Origin: an uncultured Flavobacteriaceae bacterium
Lineage (GTDB): Bacteria; Bacteroidota; Bacteroidia; Flavobacteriales; Flavobacteriaceae
Assembly (NCBI GenBank): GCA_938020445.1
Contig: CALIIC010000012.1
Span: 1-49,025 of the forward strand
Length of the DNA: 49,025 nucleotides
Direction of reading: 5' to 3'
The translations under genes were made by a program, and so were the position numbers. Of this stretch, positions 1 through 9,600 are shown piece after piece (position 1 is the stretch's first letter; each line of letters starts with the position of its first letter). The notes beneath the pieces are model-generated. The model was not told where the DNA came from and ran no database searches. It was given only the letters and a program-made list of their open reading frames with translations.

Positions 1-2333
1 CTCTCCGCATTCGTGGCGCCTTTTAAATAGCACACAAAACTACCATCTATCTGCTGTTCCGTAACCACGGAAACAGCACCCTTTGGACTGTTTATTTTTT
101 CGGTAGCTATAAGCACTTCCATAAGCGCAGTTGCTATTTTCTTGGTCTTCTTATAGGTATTCCCAAACATGAAGTACAGTTGAACGGCCTTAAAGGTCTT
201 CGGGGCAAAACCTACAAAAATAGCGGCTAAAAGCACATACAAAAATTGAAAAATACCTTTCCCGACCAACACATCGAAGTGTTTGGCCAAAAACTCCGGA
301 AAAAACAAAGAAATTCCCGTAACGACCTGTAAGAGCAAAAATCTTGACGCGTTGCCCCATCGCAACTTCTTGGCCTCTTCAGGCGGCACATCTCCCATAT
401 AAGGCACTTTCACTTCCCGAACAAGTACACTGCCTTTCGAAATAGCATCGAACCAGCGCGCTTTCAGTTTTGAACGTTCGTTGGCCAATTGCACCATCCC
501 ATCATTCAATTTTTCAAGATCCGTATCAATGTAGAATTTTGTTGGTAGCTGAAGTCGTTCCAATCCATTTTCAATATAGGTGGTTCCTGCAACTGAAACC
601 CCTGAAAACGCTTCAAATCTTCTTTGCAGTTTTTCAAGATCCTTACCACCATCTTCCCTTGTCGGGTCGATACAGGCCAGGTGCCAAATAGTCCCTGTTT
701 TATGCGCTGCATTCGCGTCTACTCGAATGGCCCTGCCCCGCATTTGGTTCGATGAAACAAAAGACCCCACATAAGATGCAAGAATAAGCGTATTCATTGC
801 CGGAGCGTCCCAGCCTTCTCCTAACAATGATTTTGTACCGACCAGTATTTTAATTTTTCCCTCCTGAAAAAGTGCCGTAACAGCTGCTACCAAAAGGTTT
901 TTACCACTTCCCCCGGAATCAACTACCATAAAATCTGCATCCGAAGACAAGGGTACACTCCTAAAATGCGCGCCCTTCAACCGTACTGCAAATGCCTCCA
1001 TTACTTCCTTATGTAGTATAATCAATGAGCCGGTAAGCACCCCCAAATGCTCTTCGAAAGTGCCTTGCATTCGAAGCGTCTGAAAAATAGAAACAACTCC
1101 GAGTTTATTGAGAGGGGTCATATCATCTCCATTGAAATCTAAAAACTCTTTTCGGATAAAATCGGTCAATACGACCGCCTTTAGCTCCGCCCCTAGTTGC
1201 TTTGCCTCCGCTCCAAGAATGGCGTTGATACTCTGAAGTTTGGAAGGGCTATTTGCCAAACTGCGGTACAGTTGTTCGTCGCCAACAAAATTTACGCGCT
1301 TCTTTTCGAATACACCGATTTTGGCAAGTTGTTTTTCAATGGTAGAAAGCAAGGCCTCATGGGCGACAAATTCCGCTCGCTGAACCACCAACAGTTCTTG
1401 TAACAATAGTTCGAGCCATTCATAGTTTAAATTGGGAAACGCAACCTTTTTTCCCTCAAACCCTAGTAAACGCAGCTTTTTGGAATCAATAGTGAAACCG
1501 GCGGCTTTTAGAAAAATCAATATGGCCGAAAAAAAATGGGGTTTTTCATAAAGCGCCTCAAGGGAATTGGAAGTATCGGTATACAAAGGGTGCCGTAGTA
1601 GCAACTGTTGAAAATCGTTGTTCTTCAACAACGTATTCATAAACTCCAATATTTGTTCCCTGTAGGCGACAATGTATTTGATCTGCGCCTGATCAGGCTT
1701 TGAAAAAAAAACGAAATCTTGATGCGGACACAAGTCTTCGTTTTGCACCAAATCAGGTACGGCAATTTCATCGTCGATCGGGCCGCACAATTCAAAGTAC
1801 TTCGAAAGCTCTTGGGACGTACTATCATAAGGTGGCGTGGCAGTAAGCGAAATAACCGTTAGATTTTCAACTTGTTTTAAGTCCATCAGGTTTTTCCACC
1901 ATGCGTTTTTAAGGTGGTGTGCCTCGTCTAGAACAACTGCTTGTATCCCATTTCTTTCAATAAAACCCTTCAATGAATCTTCTTGTGCGACCAAGGCCTT
2001 GTCCAAGGCGTGCAGTGATTGGTAGGTTGAGAAGGTAATCGTTTTTGGGTTTTTAATATCCAATGTATAGTCGTCGAAGGAACTATTATTTAGAAAAAAG
2101 GTCTCCAACCTGCTTTGCCATTGATTTCGAATGGTCAAAGTAGGGCTGAGCACCAACGTAGATTTCCCTACTTGTCGTAACATTTCAAGGCCCAAAATTG
2201 TTTTCCCAGAACCGGGAGGTGCCACCACATGTAAGTGATTGTCCTGGATATGTTCCTGAAAATGGTCCAAAAAACGCTGCTGATAGCCCCGCCAAGTAAA
2301 TTTGAATTTTAGATGCTGGTAGCGTTTGGTCAA
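1..2333 (-). CDS. DEAD/DEAH-type SF2 helicase-like protein with a possible C-terminal membrane region (3' end outside the window)
   Basis: About 777 residues are visible in one open frame; the end lies beyond base 1. Helicase motifs appear in order: Walker A APPGSGKT near residue 40, the DEAH-type motif LDEAHH, motif III SLTATPP and a motif VI-like SNQMRGRAIR. This fits the type III restriction Res-subunit/DEAD-like superfamily 2, acting on nucleic acid with ATP. The frame is closed by TAG at 2349-2351, and no ATG precedes Walker A, so TTG at 2333 is the likely start. Near the visible C-terminus are two hydrophobic stretches (FLLLQVVTGISLFF and QFLYVLLAAIFVGF), unusual for a helicase. The gene is divergent from hemB. 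No methyltransferase or other restriction partner is adjacent, so restriction, defence or repair roles are all open. The family is clear and the biological role is unknown. Confidence 0.8.
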   Translation of the reverse strand, partial: MTKRYQHLKFKFTWRGYQQRFLDHFQEHIQDNHLHVVAPPGSGKTILGLEMLRQVGKSTLVLSPTLTIRNQWQSRLETFFLNNSSFDDYTLDIKNPKTITFSTYQSLHALDKALVAQEDSLKGFIERNGIQAVVLDEAHHLKNAWWKNLMDLKQVENLTVISLTATPPYDSTSQELSKYFELCGPIDDEIAVPDLVQNEDLCPHQDFVFFSKPDQAQIKYIVAYREQILEFMNTLLKNNDFQQLLLRHPLYTDTSNSLEALYEKPHFFSAILIFLKAAGFTIDSKKLRLLGFEGKKVAFPNLNYEWLELLLQELLVVQRAEFVAHEALLSTIEKQLAKIGVFEKKRVNFVGDEQLYRSLANSPSKLQSINAILGAEAKQLGAELKAVVLTDFIRKEFLDFNGDDMTPLNKLGVVSIFQTLRMQGTFEEHLGVLTGSLIILHKEVMEAFAVRLKGAHFRSVPLSSDADFMVVDSGGSGKNLLVAAVTALFQEGKIKILVGTKSLLGEGWDAPAMNTLILASYVGSFVSSNQMRGRAIRVDANAAHKTGTIWHLACIDPTREDGGKDLEKLQRRFEAFSGVSVAGTTYIENGLERLQLPTKFYIDTDLEKLNDGMVQLANERSKLKARWFDAISKGSVLVREVKVPYMGDVPPEEAKKLRWGNASRFLLLQVVTGISLFFPEFLAKHFDVLVGKGIFQFLYVLLAAIFVGFAPKTFKAVQLYFMFGNTYKKTKKIATALMEVLIATEKINSPKGAVSVVTEQQIDGSFVCYLKGATNAE

Positions 2334-2371
2334 GAGTTTGGCTATTTTCTAGATGGTAAATGGATTATAAG

Positions 2372-2379
2372 TAACTTTG
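2372..2379 (+). promoter_or_regulatory. Candidate -7 box of the hemB promoter
   Basis: TAACTTTG matches the Bacteroidetes sigma-A -7 consensus TAnnTTTG perfectly and lies 24 bp before the hemB ATG, giving a leader of about 20 nt. No clear -33 TTTG is seen at normal spacing. Confidence 0.5.
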
Positions 2380-2403
2380 ATTTTTCAAAAATAGGCGAAT
2401 CTC

Positions 2404-3393
2404 ATGTACCCTTTAAGAAGAAACCGTAGATTAAGAACTAACGATGCAGTTCGACATTTAGTGCGCGAAACCATATTGACCCCCAGTGATTTTTTAGTGC
2501 CCTTGTTTGTGGTAGAGGGAAAAGGAATCAAAGAAGAAATTACCTCTATGCCAGATTACTATCGGCTTAGTCTTGATAATCTGGAAAAAGAAGTGAAAGA
2601 ATTATGGAGTATGGGATTGTGCGCCGTACTTCTTTTCGTAAAGGTTCCCGACACTTTAAAAGATAATAAAGGTACCGAAGCTTTGAACTCCAATGGTCTT
2701 ATGCAACGCGCCATCAAAACGGTTAAAAATGTTTGTCCGGAAATGTTGGTCATGACCGATGTGGCGTTGGACCCTTATTCCTCCTATGGGCATGACGGAA
2801 TCGTGGAGGACGGAGCCATATTGAATGATGAAACTGTTGAACTATTGGCAGATATGAGCGTCTCCCATGCCCAGGCAGGTGCAGATTTTGTAGCGCCTAG
2901 CGATATGATGGACGGTCGTATTCTTAGCATTCGAGAAGCATTGGAGGAAGAGGAGTTTTTCCATACGGGAATCATGAGCTATAGTGCCAAGTATGCGAGC
3001 GCCTTTTACGGTCCTTTTCGGGATGCGTTGGATTCTGCGCCGGTAGACATGCAAGATGTACCCAAGGATAAAAAAACCTATCAGATGGACTCGGCCAACC
3101 GTTTCGAAGCCATTACCGAAACCCAAGCAGATATTGATGAGGGTGCCGATATCGTTATGGTCAAACCCGGACTTTGTTATTTGGATATTGTAAGGGAAAT
3201 ACGCAACGAGGTAGACGTTCCTGTGGCGGTGTACCAAGTGAGCGGTGAATATGCCATGTTGAAAGCCGCAGCGGAAAAAGGATGGCTCGATCACGATGCG
3301 GTGATGATGGAGCAATTGATTGCCATTAAAAGAGCCGGCGCGAACATCATCGCCAGTTACTTTGCCAAAGACGCGGTAAAATTGATGGGATAA
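2404..3393 (+). CDS. hemB: Delta-aminolevulinic acid dehydratase (porphobilinogen synthase)
   Basis: This cytosolic enzyme condenses two 5-aminolevulinate molecules to porphobilinogen in tetrapyrrole (heme) synthesis. The 329 residues match the full family length. The two Schiff-base lysines are visible: K196 in MSYSAKYASAFYGPFR and K254 in MVKPG. The metal region near residues 118-131 reads DVALDPYSSYGHDG. Cysteines found there in zinc enzymes are replaced by Ala and Asp, as in the magnesium-dependent class (established for Pseudomonas-type HemB). The gene starts a + strand group, with the next gene 43 bp downstream; no other heme gene is adjacent. Confidence 0.97.
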   Translation: MYPLRRNRRLRTNDAVRHLVRETILTPSDFLVPLFVVEGKGIKEEITSMPDYYRLSLDNLEKEVKELWSMGLCAVLLFVKVPDTLKDNKGTEALNSNGLMQRAIKTVKNVCPEMLVMTDVALDPYSSYGHDGIVEDGAILNDETVELLADMSVSHAQAGADFVAPSDMMDGRILSIREALEEEEFFHTGIMSYSAKYASAFYGPFRDALDSAPVDMQDVPKDKKTYQMDSANRFEAITETQADIDEGADIVMVKPGLCYLDIVREIRNEVDVPVAVYQVSGEYAMLKAAAEKGWLDHDAVMMEQLIAIKRAGANIIASYFAKDAVKLMG

Positions 3394-3436
3394 TGGTTTC
3401 CTAGCCACATACTGTCACTCAAAACGGTAGAATTCA

Positions 3437-4774
3437 ATGAAAAAAATTCTTCTCTTTCTAACGTCCAACTTTTTCTTTTTCTACTTGAATGCACAAAATG
3501 GCCTCGATAAAACCGTAAAAGGAACTTTAGCAGATAACGAATTTCAAAAGGTCACATCTCTTGAAAACTTCGATTCTGATTACGCGCATCAACAAGTCGA
3601 TTCAATTATAACAAATGGTATAAAAAACGAAGCCTTCCCTGGGGCGCAGGTGTTGGTAGCCCAGCAGGGAAAAGTAATTTTTCATAAAGCTTATGGCTTC
3701 CATACCTACGACAGCCTTCAAGCCGTTTCCTTGAACGATATATATGATCTCGCTTCCATTACCAAAATTACTGCCGCCTTGCCCGCACTTATGAAACTGG
3801 TAGATGAGGGGCGTATAGATCTTGACAAACCTTTTAGCACCTATTGGACACGTTGGAAGGGAATAAAGGACAAGAAAGATTTAACGCTTCGTGAAATCCT
3901 GGCCCACCAGGCGGGCCTCACCCCTTATATTGTATTTCTGAACGAAGTACTTCGCAAAAATGGAACTTTAAAGAAGCGCTATATTCGCAAAAAAGCATCC
4001 CCCTCCTTTTCACTTCAGGCATATGACACTATTTATGTCAAAAACCGCTTTAAGCGAAAAATGTACCGAATGATCGATCGGTCTACCGTTTCAGAAGAAA
4101 AAAAATACCGTTATTCAGGACTTTTATTTTTGATCGTCCCCGAATTGGTACGGCAACTCACAGGAGTGGACTATGAGACCTATCTAGAAACGCATTTTTA
4201 CCGGCCCTTGGGTACCAAAACAATGGGGTTTCGTCCTAAAACGAAAAATTTTGCCAACCAAATCGTACCAACGGAGTATGATAGTCTGTATCGAAAGGTC
4301 TTGACCAAAGGTTGGGTACATGATGAAAATGCCTCCTTAATGGGGGGTATTTCCGGGAATGCCGGACTATTTGCTACGGCGAAAGACCTTGCAAAAATAA
4401 TGCAATTGTATGTCCAGTATGGTGTGTATGACGGCCAACGCTATGTATCCGAAGCGACCCTTAAAGAGTTTAGCACTGCCCAATATCCCGCAAATGAAAA
4501 CCGAAGAGGGCTCGGATTCGACAAACCCTTGTTGAACAATGCGGCATTGGACTTCACGGAAGCCTACCCAGCACCTGAAGTAAGTGCAGAAAGCTTTGGA
4601 CATAGCGGTTTTACAGGAACCTTTGCATGGGCAGATCCAAAAAACCAATTGGTATATATATTTCTTTCAAACCGTGTGTACCCTACACGTAATCATCGCG
4701 GGCTGTATAATTTAAAAATAAGGCAAGCGATTCAACGGGTTTTTTATCAAGCTACTTCCGCTTCCCAAGATTGA
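3437..4774 (+). CDS. Exported serine hydrolase of the beta-lactamase/class C PBP family
   Basis: The 445-residue protein starts with a signal peptide (MKKILLFLTSNFFFFYLNAQ) and carries a beta-lactamase-related domain (PF00144-type) from about residue 52. The nucleophile motif SxxK is S107-I-T-K110, and the third motif is HSG in GHSGFTGTFAW near the C-terminus. The usual YxN motif reads YSG at residues 226-228, so Asn is replaced by Gly. Such proteins act in the periplasm as esterases, D-amino-acid peptidases or penicillin-binding-like hydrolases; the substrate cannot be told from sequence. A second, unrelated-looking copy with canonical YSN is at 25299-26519. It follows hemB by 43 bp and precedes the CBS protein by 41 bp. 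Confidence 0.88.
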   Translation: MKKILLFLTSNFFFFYLNAQNGLDKTVKGTLADNEFQKVTSLENFDSDYAHQQVDSIITNGIKNEAFPGAQVLVAQQGKVIFHKAYGFHTYDSLQAVSLNDIYDLASITKITAALPALMKLVDEGRIDLDKPFSTYWTRWKGIKDKKDLTLREILAHQAGLTPYIVFLNEVLRKNGTLKKRYIRKKASPSFSLQAYDTIYVKNRFKRKMYRMIDRSTVSEEKKYRYSGLLFLIVPELVRQLTGVDYETYLETHFYRPLGTKTMGFRPKTKNFANQIVPTEYDSLYRKVLTKGWVHDENASLMGGISGNAGLFATAKDLAKIMQLYVQYGVYDGQRYVSEATLKEFSTAQYPANENRRGLGFDKPLLNNAALDFTEAYPAPEVSAESFGHSGFTGTFAWADPKNQLVYIFLSNRVYPTRNHRGLYNLKIRQAIQRVFYQATSASQD

Positions 4775-4815
4775 TTCCCATTTAATTGGTATCTTCGTCT
4801 CCATATTTTTGAAGT

Positions 4816-5937
4816 ATGGGTCTCCTTATTTTTTATGCTGTAATCTCTATTTTCTTTTCGTTTCTATGTTCCATTTTAGAAGCGGTCTTACTGAGTATCA
4901 ATCCCACCTTCATTAATTTGAAGAAAAAAGAAGGAAAGGCCTATGCCGATACCTTGGAAGTGCTCAAAAAAGATGTTGACAAGCCGTTGATCGCCATCCT
5001 CACCCTCAATACCATTGCACATACCGTAGGTGCCATTTTGGTGGGGGTGCAGGCAAAAGTAGCCTATACCCAACTCTACGGCACTACCCAACGCAGCTTT
5101 TTAGGAATTGAATTTACCGAAGACTTGATGGTTGGCGTGGTATCGACCATTATGACCATTTTGATTTTGGTTGCCTCTGAAATTATTCCCAAGACCGTTG
5201 GAGCCACCTACTGGAAACAATTGGCCAACTTTACCGCCAAGGCGTTAAAAATTATGGTATTGGCCTTGAAATGGACAGGCCTTCTGTGGATTCTACAGTT
5301 ATTTACAAAATTGGTAGGTGCTAAAAGTCATCACGGAAGTGTTTTAAGTAGGGAAGATTTTACCGCCATGACCGATATTGCTCACGAAGAAGGTGTTTTC
5401 GAAAAATCGGAATCGACCATCATCAAGAACCTACTTCGTTTTGACGAAGTACTTGCAAAAGATATCATGACGCCGCGCACGGTCCTAAAAATGGCTTCGG
5501 AAGACATTTCTATCGCAGCGTTTTTCGAGGACAATCAGAAAATGCGCTTTTCTCGAATTCCGCTTTATGGAGCGAATGCCGACGACATTACGGGTTTTGT
5601 GCTTAAAGACAATATCTTGGAAGAGCTTGTCAATGATAATGGGGATGTTTCCCTTTCCGAAATACGCCGTGATATCCTGATCGTAGAACGAAATGCGCCT
5701 ATTCCACAACTGTTTGAAACCCTTGTTGCAAAACGGCAGCATATCGCTTTGGTGGTAGATGAGTATGGTTCGGTCAGTGGTTTGGTCACCATGGAAGACG
5801 TTATCGAGACCCTTTTGGGGCTTGAAATCATGGACGAGAGCGATAATGTGGCCGATTTACAGCAACTTGCCCGAAAGAACTGGGAACACCGGGCAAAAAA
5901 AACCGGACTTATCGAAAAAACCGATACTTCCGACTAA
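4816..5937 (+). CDS. CNNM/DUF21 transmembrane protein with paired CBS domains (HlyC/CorC family)
   Basis: Residues 1 to about 170 form the DUF21/CNNM membrane domain with three or four hydrophobic segments. A CBS-domain pair follows at about residues 205-330 (KDIMTPRTVLKMA and VDEYGSVSGLVTMEDVIETLLG are typical). At 373 residues it lacks the C-terminal CorC_HlyC domain of longer relatives. Family members are linked to magnesium or cobalt export and to divalent-cation homeostasis, with the CBS pair sensing nucleotide. Its stop TAA overlaps the ATG of ogt by one base (TAATG), which indicates translational coupling. Confidence 0.9.
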   Translation: MGLLIFYAVISIFFSFLCSILEAVLLSINPTFINLKKKEGKAYADTLEVLKKDVDKPLIAILTLNTIAHTVGAILVGVQAKVAYTQLYGTTQRSFLGIEFTEDLMVGVVSTIMTILILVASEIIPKTVGATYWKQLANFTAKALKIMVLALKWTGLLWILQLFTKLVGAKSHHGSVLSREDFTAMTDIAHEEGVFEKSESTIIKNLLRFDEVLAKDIMTPRTVLKMASEDISIAAFFEDNQKMRFSRIPLYGANADDITGFVLKDNILEELVNDNGDVSLSEIRRDILIVERNAPIPQLFETLVAKRQHIALVVDEYGSVSGLVTMEDVIETLLGLEIMDESDNVADLQQLARKNWEHRAKKTGLIEKTDTSD

Positions 5938-6410
5938 TGGAAATTGCGTTTATAAAAACGCCTTTGGGCATTGCTCGATTAGAGGGCGACGAAGCAGGCC
6001 TTGCTGCTATCTCGGTATTGAACAGCACCAATACGCCCACTGAAGTTGTACCCGAAGTTTTGGAAGATGGCGTTTACCAATTAAAAGAATATTTTGAAGG
6101 AAAACGAAAAACCTTCGATCTGGATTTAAATCCCCAAGGAACCGATTTTCAAAAAAGAGTTTGGGAAGCACTCCTCAAGATTCCGTACGGAAAAACCGTT
6201 TCTTATTTAGAACTCTCTAAAACCTTGGGAGATGTGAAAGCGATTCGGGCCGTAGCGGCAGCAAATGGAAGAAATCCCTTGTGGATCGTTATACCCTGTC
6301 ATAGGGTTATTGGTAGTGACGGATCGCTTACTGGATATGCAAGTGGTTTGCACCGAAAAAAATGGTTGATCGACCATGAAAGCCCCGTAACACAACAAAG
6401 CCTCTTCTAA
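5937..6410 (+). CDS. ogt: Methylated-DNA--protein-cysteine methyltransferase
   Basis: This suicide DNA-repair protein transfers alkyl groups from O6-alkylguanine (and O4-alkylthymine) to its own cysteine. The active site IPCHRVIG is present with C121. The helix-turn-helix and arginine-finger region KAIRAVAAANGRNP and the C-terminal GYASGLHRKKWLIDHE are typical. At 157 residues it is the short Ogt form, without the Ada regulatory domain. The start overlaps the stop of the preceding CBS-protein gene by one base, so they are co-translated. Confidence 0.95.
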   Translation: MEIAFIKTPLGIARLEGDEAGLAAISVLNSTNTPTEVVPEVLEDGVYQLKEYFEGKRKTFDLDLNPQGTDFQKRVWEALLKIPYGKTVSYLELSKTLGDVKAIRAVAAANGRNPLWIVIPCHRVIGSDGSLTGYASGLHRKKWLIDHESPVTQQSLF

Positions 6411-6412
6411 TA

Positions 6413-6436
6413 GTTACCGACCAAACGGTCGGTAAC
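6413..6436. repeat. Perfect 10-bp inverted repeat with 4-nt loop just after ogt
   Basis: GTTACCGACC and GGTCGGTAAC flank AAAC, 3 bp after the ogt stop. There is no T-run on either side. It could act as a 3'-end stabilising hairpin or a TetR-type palindromic operator (ACCGACC...GGTCGGT resembles such sites), but no promoter or gene start is next to it. Confidence 0.6.
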
Positions 6437-6596
6437 ACCGGCCAATTCTCTAAGTATCCCCTTAAAAGCGTTGTTCAACGAATGTTTCTGGTCCTAGAAC
6501 TATAGCATGGCAATCTTACCATTGGCAGTCCGATCCCAATTTAGACCTATGAGTCGGTTTTACAATTTCTTCTTATTTCCATACTTCTTCAAAAAA

Positions 6597-6627
6597 GAAA
6601 GCCCTGACAATTGTAGTCAGGGCTTTC
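6597..6627 (-). terminator. Intrinsic terminator of the M4 protease gene
   Basis: A perfect 12-bp stem (GAAAGCCCTGAC with GTCAGGGCTTTC) around a 7-nt loop. On the - strand it is followed by a run of Ts. It lies 27 bp after the protease stop and could also stop transcripts from ogt. Confidence 0.85.
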
Positions 6628-6653
6628 AAAACTGGTCTATTATTGCTTGTTTC

Positions 6654-9600
6654 CTACTCTTTTATAAACTTTTGGGCCATTACTTCCTCCCCGTCGTTTA
6701 CTTCCATAATGTAAACGCCCGCAGCAAGTCGAGTTACGTCGATGCTATTTGAATCAACCTTCCCTGCTTTGATTGTTTGCCCCAAGAGGTTTACAATTCT
6801 AAAAGTAGCTTCTTCATTTACTTCAGCAAGTCGAAGTTGTAGGGAATTCTTCACGGGGTTCGGTAGCATTAAAAAATCTGCTTCGAATCCTTCAGAATCT
6901 GCACCTCCAAGAACGCCCATTATTCCGCCCGGGTTCCCCATGTCTGCAATACTTTGTCTTGATACGGCACTGCCACCATTTGCAGTGATGGTTACCTGAT
7001 CAATATATACTTGATCTTGGTTTGCGCTGGCATCACAACGGAACCGGAACTGTGCATTCGAGGCAAAGTTATAATCCGCACTACTGATCGTAGCGGTTGC
7101 GGTATAGAAACTTCCGTTCGTAAAAGAAGTCCCCGCGGCATAGGAGGCTACCGTATTCCAAGAAGACCCATCGTAAAACTGCACCCAAAAATCTTCCCCG
7201 TTTTCCATGCTGTTCGGGTAGAAGTAAAACTCCACATCAATACTGTTATAGGCGCTTACATTGTATGCACCGCTGGTCATAGTAGACGAATTTGTATTGT
7301 CTCTTAAGCGGATAGAATAGTTCCCTTCATATGATCTTGTGCCTGAGTACCGAAAGGAATCACTACCGCCATCGGCCCAACCATCCCAGCCCGTCTCGAA
7401 AAAGCTCGTTAGTAGCACATCGGAACCGCCTCCGGTATTATCGAGAGTCGTAACGCTTATAGCACTGCTTTGACCAGAATCATTCCCAGCGGCATCATTG
7501 GCACTTACAGAGAAATCGTATGCCGTATTCGCACTAAGCCCGCTTACTTGATACGATGTACCCGAAGTTGTCACAATGGAACTTCCGTTTTGATACACGG
7601 TGTACCCCGTTACCCCAACATTATCCGTAGAAGCATTCCATGAAAGGTCTGCGGTGGTTTGGCTAACATTCGATGCAGCCAATGCTCCCGGAACGCTCGG
7701 CGCTTGCGTATCGGCCACCCCCGCGGAAATAAGTACGGTATAATCCTCTACTTCGCCATAGGTAAAAGTTTCACAGCTGGTTGGCACCCCATTGTACTTC
7801 ATAGCAACACGCATACGGGTCGCTCCATTGTTAGCGGTTGAGGGAACCGTAAAATTACCACTTACCGAAGTGCTATTCGTTGCACTTTGCGAAAACACTT
7901 GCTCTCCCGAATCGGTAAAATCTCCATCGTTGTTATAATCGATCCAAACACTATAACCTTCATTGTAAACCGTACCGGTCCACGTCGGGTTTACCGTAAT
8001 TGTGTTTGAAACACCTTTGGTCAAACCGGTAGAAACACTTGTAAAGTCTGTATAAAATTGGGCTCCGGAACTGTTGTCAATTGCTCCCAACCGCACACGA
8101 CCAATATACTCGTCGTTCACATTGGTGCTTGCCGAAGTACAATAGGTAACCGGGGCCGATCCCGTAGTAGTTACATTGGTACTTGCCGAAGCACCACTAC
8201 CGCCTGTACTGCAATTGGCATCGATACTTACGCTATAGCTAGTTCCTGGGGTTAAGCCGGTAGCACTATAACTTGTGCCATTTACAACAGTAGTAGTACC
8301 AGCTACCACCAGGTTGTAAGATACTGCGCCCGATACGGCATCCCAGCTTATATCAAAGCCTGTATCACTTATATTCGAAGCGGACAGGTTCGCTGGCGCA
8401 CTGAGTGAACAGGTGGGGATATATACCCCCCCTACGCCCACAGCGTACCACGCATTGGTCGTTGCAATCTCTTCCGCAGAACCAGCACCATACAGATCAA
8501 TAGCCGATTGAATAGCACCTGTTCTGGCATCGGCAAATGTTGAATTCGCCGAAAGATAGGTAACCAAATTTCGATACGCGATCGCTCCCGCTTTTGTTAA
8601 ACCGATTCCTGTAACATTGTAAGCATCTCCAATATCATTGGTTCCCGATTCGCCCACGGCTAAAATATAAAACCATTTGTTTTGAACTCCTGAATTGGAG
8701 TGCACCCCACAATAGTCGTTGCTACGGGTAGGTGTACCACATTGAGGATTCGTCCAGTTAGAACCACCGTAGGTATCTGGATCACCATACTGCCCGGGAT
8801 TGCTCATAGAACGAAATGCGCCGTTCCCAGTAATCCCAATTTCGGAACCCATTTGCCAGTTGTTACTGCCGGTTGCATAGTTTTCTACCAATTCCCCAAA
8901 AATATCAGAAAATGATTCGTTTAAGGCACCTGATTCTCTTTGGTATACCAGATTTGCAGAAAACTCCGTTACACCATGTGTAATTTCGTGTCCCGTAATA
9001 TCCAAAGTCACCAAAGGGCCATACGTAACGCCATCACCATCGCCATAGGTCATTCTACTACCATCCCAAAAAGCGTTCACATAGTTCGAAGAATAACTGA
9101 TGTACGATCGTAGTACCGATCCGTTTCCATCATACGAATCCCTATTGTGATTGGATACATAATACTGAGCGGTTTGTTCTGCGGCATAGTGCGCTTGAAC
9201 CCCCGTTTGTTGGTTCGAAAAAGTGGCAGAGCTACTTGTAATATCCGTGGCACTTCCATAGTTGGTACCATTGTTCAAATCATAAGTTTCAATGCCCTCG
9301 GCAGTTTGACGTAATCGATAAGTACCCCCTGAAAGGTCTGCTGTAAAGGAAACATTCCCGTTGTACAAACTAGCGCCATTCGCCGGGGTATCTGCATGAT
9401 GAATTCGTGCATTTTCAAAAAGGACCGCCCCTGATTTTGCATCTACGTACACATCGGCCCGATAAATCGGATCATGAGAGTAAATGTCATACTTGTATAC
9501 GAGTTTTGCTTCTTTGGTAATTCCGTCAATGGCTGGAAAAATTACCAACTCCCCCTTTGGTTTTTTATAGGCAAGACTTTTTGCCATTGCGGCATCTTCC

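Noticed and set aside
2842-3408. 188-codon open frame antisense to hemB
   Set aside because: It lies wholly within a clear hemB gene, has no family features and reflects codon bias of the opposite strand.
6391-6397. Single CACAACA at the end of ogt
   Set aside because: No partner repeat 21 bp away and no -7 box downstream, so it does not match the control-region layout.
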